64,000 bases of DNA from contig JAFGNH010000025.1 of NCBI GenBank assembly GCA_016927115.1, forward strand, positions 1-64,000, in the 5' to 3' direction. The notes under the pieces were generated by a model. That model made no database searches and was not told the origin of the DNA. It saw nothing but the letters and a program-made list of their open reading frames with translations. The stretch is from Anaerolineales bacterium (GTDB lineage Bacteria; Chloroflexota; Anaerolineae; Anaerolineales; E44-bin32). Made by a program: the position numbers and the translations under genes. This document shows, piece after piece, positions 63,098 through 64,000 of the stretch; the stretch's first letter is position 1, and each line of letters begins with the position of its first letter.

Positions 63098-63113
63098 TGC
63101 AAGATATGTGCCA
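63098..63113 (-). promoter_or_regulatory. sigma-54 -24/-12 promoter upstream of rpoN
   Basis: Minus strand TGGCACATATCTTGCA matches TGGCAC-N5-TTGCA, 55 nt upstream of the rpoN start. Confidence 0.85.
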
Positions 63114-63234
63114 TAATTGCTGTGATAAAATCTGTGTCAAAGAGAAATCGGCATTGAGTATCGGCGTATAGCCTCGCTTCAATCGGGTGTTTTTTGGGTT
63201 TTTCCCTGAAATACAATGCCTGGAGGATGTATTA

Positions 63235-64000
63235 TTGAGAACGGTCACTGTGATAGGAGGGGGGCTGGCGGGCTCTGAAGCAGCCTGGCAGATTGCGCAG
63301 CAGGGTCTGCCGGTGGATCTATACGAGATGCGGCCGGATGTTCAGACCGGAGCACACAGAACCGGTTTTTTTGCCGAGCTGGTGTGTTCCAATTCATTGG
63401 GTTCATCCATACCTGACCGTGCATCCGGCTTGTTGATGGAAGAGCTTCGAATGCTTGGCTCAATATTGCTGACCTGTGCAGAGCAAGCTAAAGTGCCAGC
63501 GGGCGGTGCTCTGGCTGTAAACAGGACACTTTTTTCTGCAACAGTGACCGAAAAACTGGAAAATCATCCACTGATAAGGATTCATCGGGAGGAAGTTAAG
63601 GCCATTCCAGCTGGAAATTCAGTCCTGGCGAGCGGCCCGCTGACCTCTTCTTCTCTCGCAAAAGCCCTTCAAGCCCTTACAGGAGAGGAAAATCTGGCTT
63701 TTTTTGATGCGCTTGCGCCCATTGTGTCTGCCGACAGCATCAACTGGGATATTGCTTTTAAAGCGTCACGATATGATCGCGGCACGTTGGAGGAGGGTGA
63801 TTACGTCAACTGTCCGCTGTCACAAATAGAGTACACCCAGTTTGTGGAGGCGCTGCTGCAGGCAGAGACAATACCGCTGAAGTCTTTTGAGGAAGAGATT
63901 AAAGAAGGTGTACGAGCGGGGATGCATGGTTTCTTTGAAGGTTGTCTCCCGGTCGAAGTGATTGCAAGGCGGGGGTTCGATTCGCTGGCGTATGGTCCGA
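63235..64000 (+). CDS. trmFO: methylenetetrahydrofolate--tRNA-(uracil-5-)-methyltransferase, truncated by window end
   Basis: TTG start: LRTVTVIGGGLAGSEAAWQIAQQGLPVDLYEMRP...FAELVCSNSLGSS; open to the window end; not in the ORF track. Confidence 0.93.
   Translation, partial: MRTVTVIGGGLAGSEAAWQIAQQGLPVDLYEMRPDVQTGAHRTGFFAELVCSNSLGSSIPDRASGLLMEELRMLGSILLTCAEQAKVPAGGALAVNRTLFSATVTEKLENHPLIRIHREEVKAIPAGNSVLASGPLTSSSLAKALQALTGEENLAFFDALAPIVSADSINWDIAFKASRYDRGTLEEGDYVNCPLSQIEYTQFVEALLQAETIPLKSFEEEIKEGVRAGMHGFFEGCLPVEVIARRGFDSLAYGP

Overview
The window looks like about 64 kb of a Chloroflexota-type (probably Anaerolineae) chromosome; that assignment is inferred from gene content and style and was not tested. 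Much of it is housekeeping: fhs, ligA, ftsH, fni/polyprenyl synthase, acpP, scpB, an RluB-type synthase, sucCD, rsmD, plsX, tRNA-Leu(GAG) and trmFO (cut by the window end). Two regions stand out. (1) 2859-7558 (minus strand) is a candidate radical-SAM protein-modification system. A DUF2207-like membrane protein ends in SSCACACACAGCACACAGGGR and overlaps (ATGA) a PqqD-like/radical SAM/SPASM enzyme. A paralog follows that keeps the same fold but has lost all Fe-S cysteines. (2) 46509-63113 (minus strand) appears to be a self-contained sigma-54 regulon. It encodes RpoN, a PAS histidine kinase, and an NtrC-type activator that ends without a DNA-binding domain. Near-perfect -24/-12 promoters lie before rpoN and before an operon of a small membrane protein, a 1715-aa TPR protein, a gingipain/caspase-like (C25-type) TPR protease, a TIM-barrel-like protein, an FtsZ with an Asp-to-His change in its catalytic loop, a small protein homologous to the protease C-terminus, and a LytR-like protein. 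A third, slightly weaker -24/-12 site precedes the TIM-barrel/FtsZ part. A kinase/phosphatase/FHA/DnaJ-VWA cluster lies at 24714-29801. No CRISPR arrays, IS elements or phage genes were seen. All family calls come from reading motifs in the supplied translations; no database search was run.
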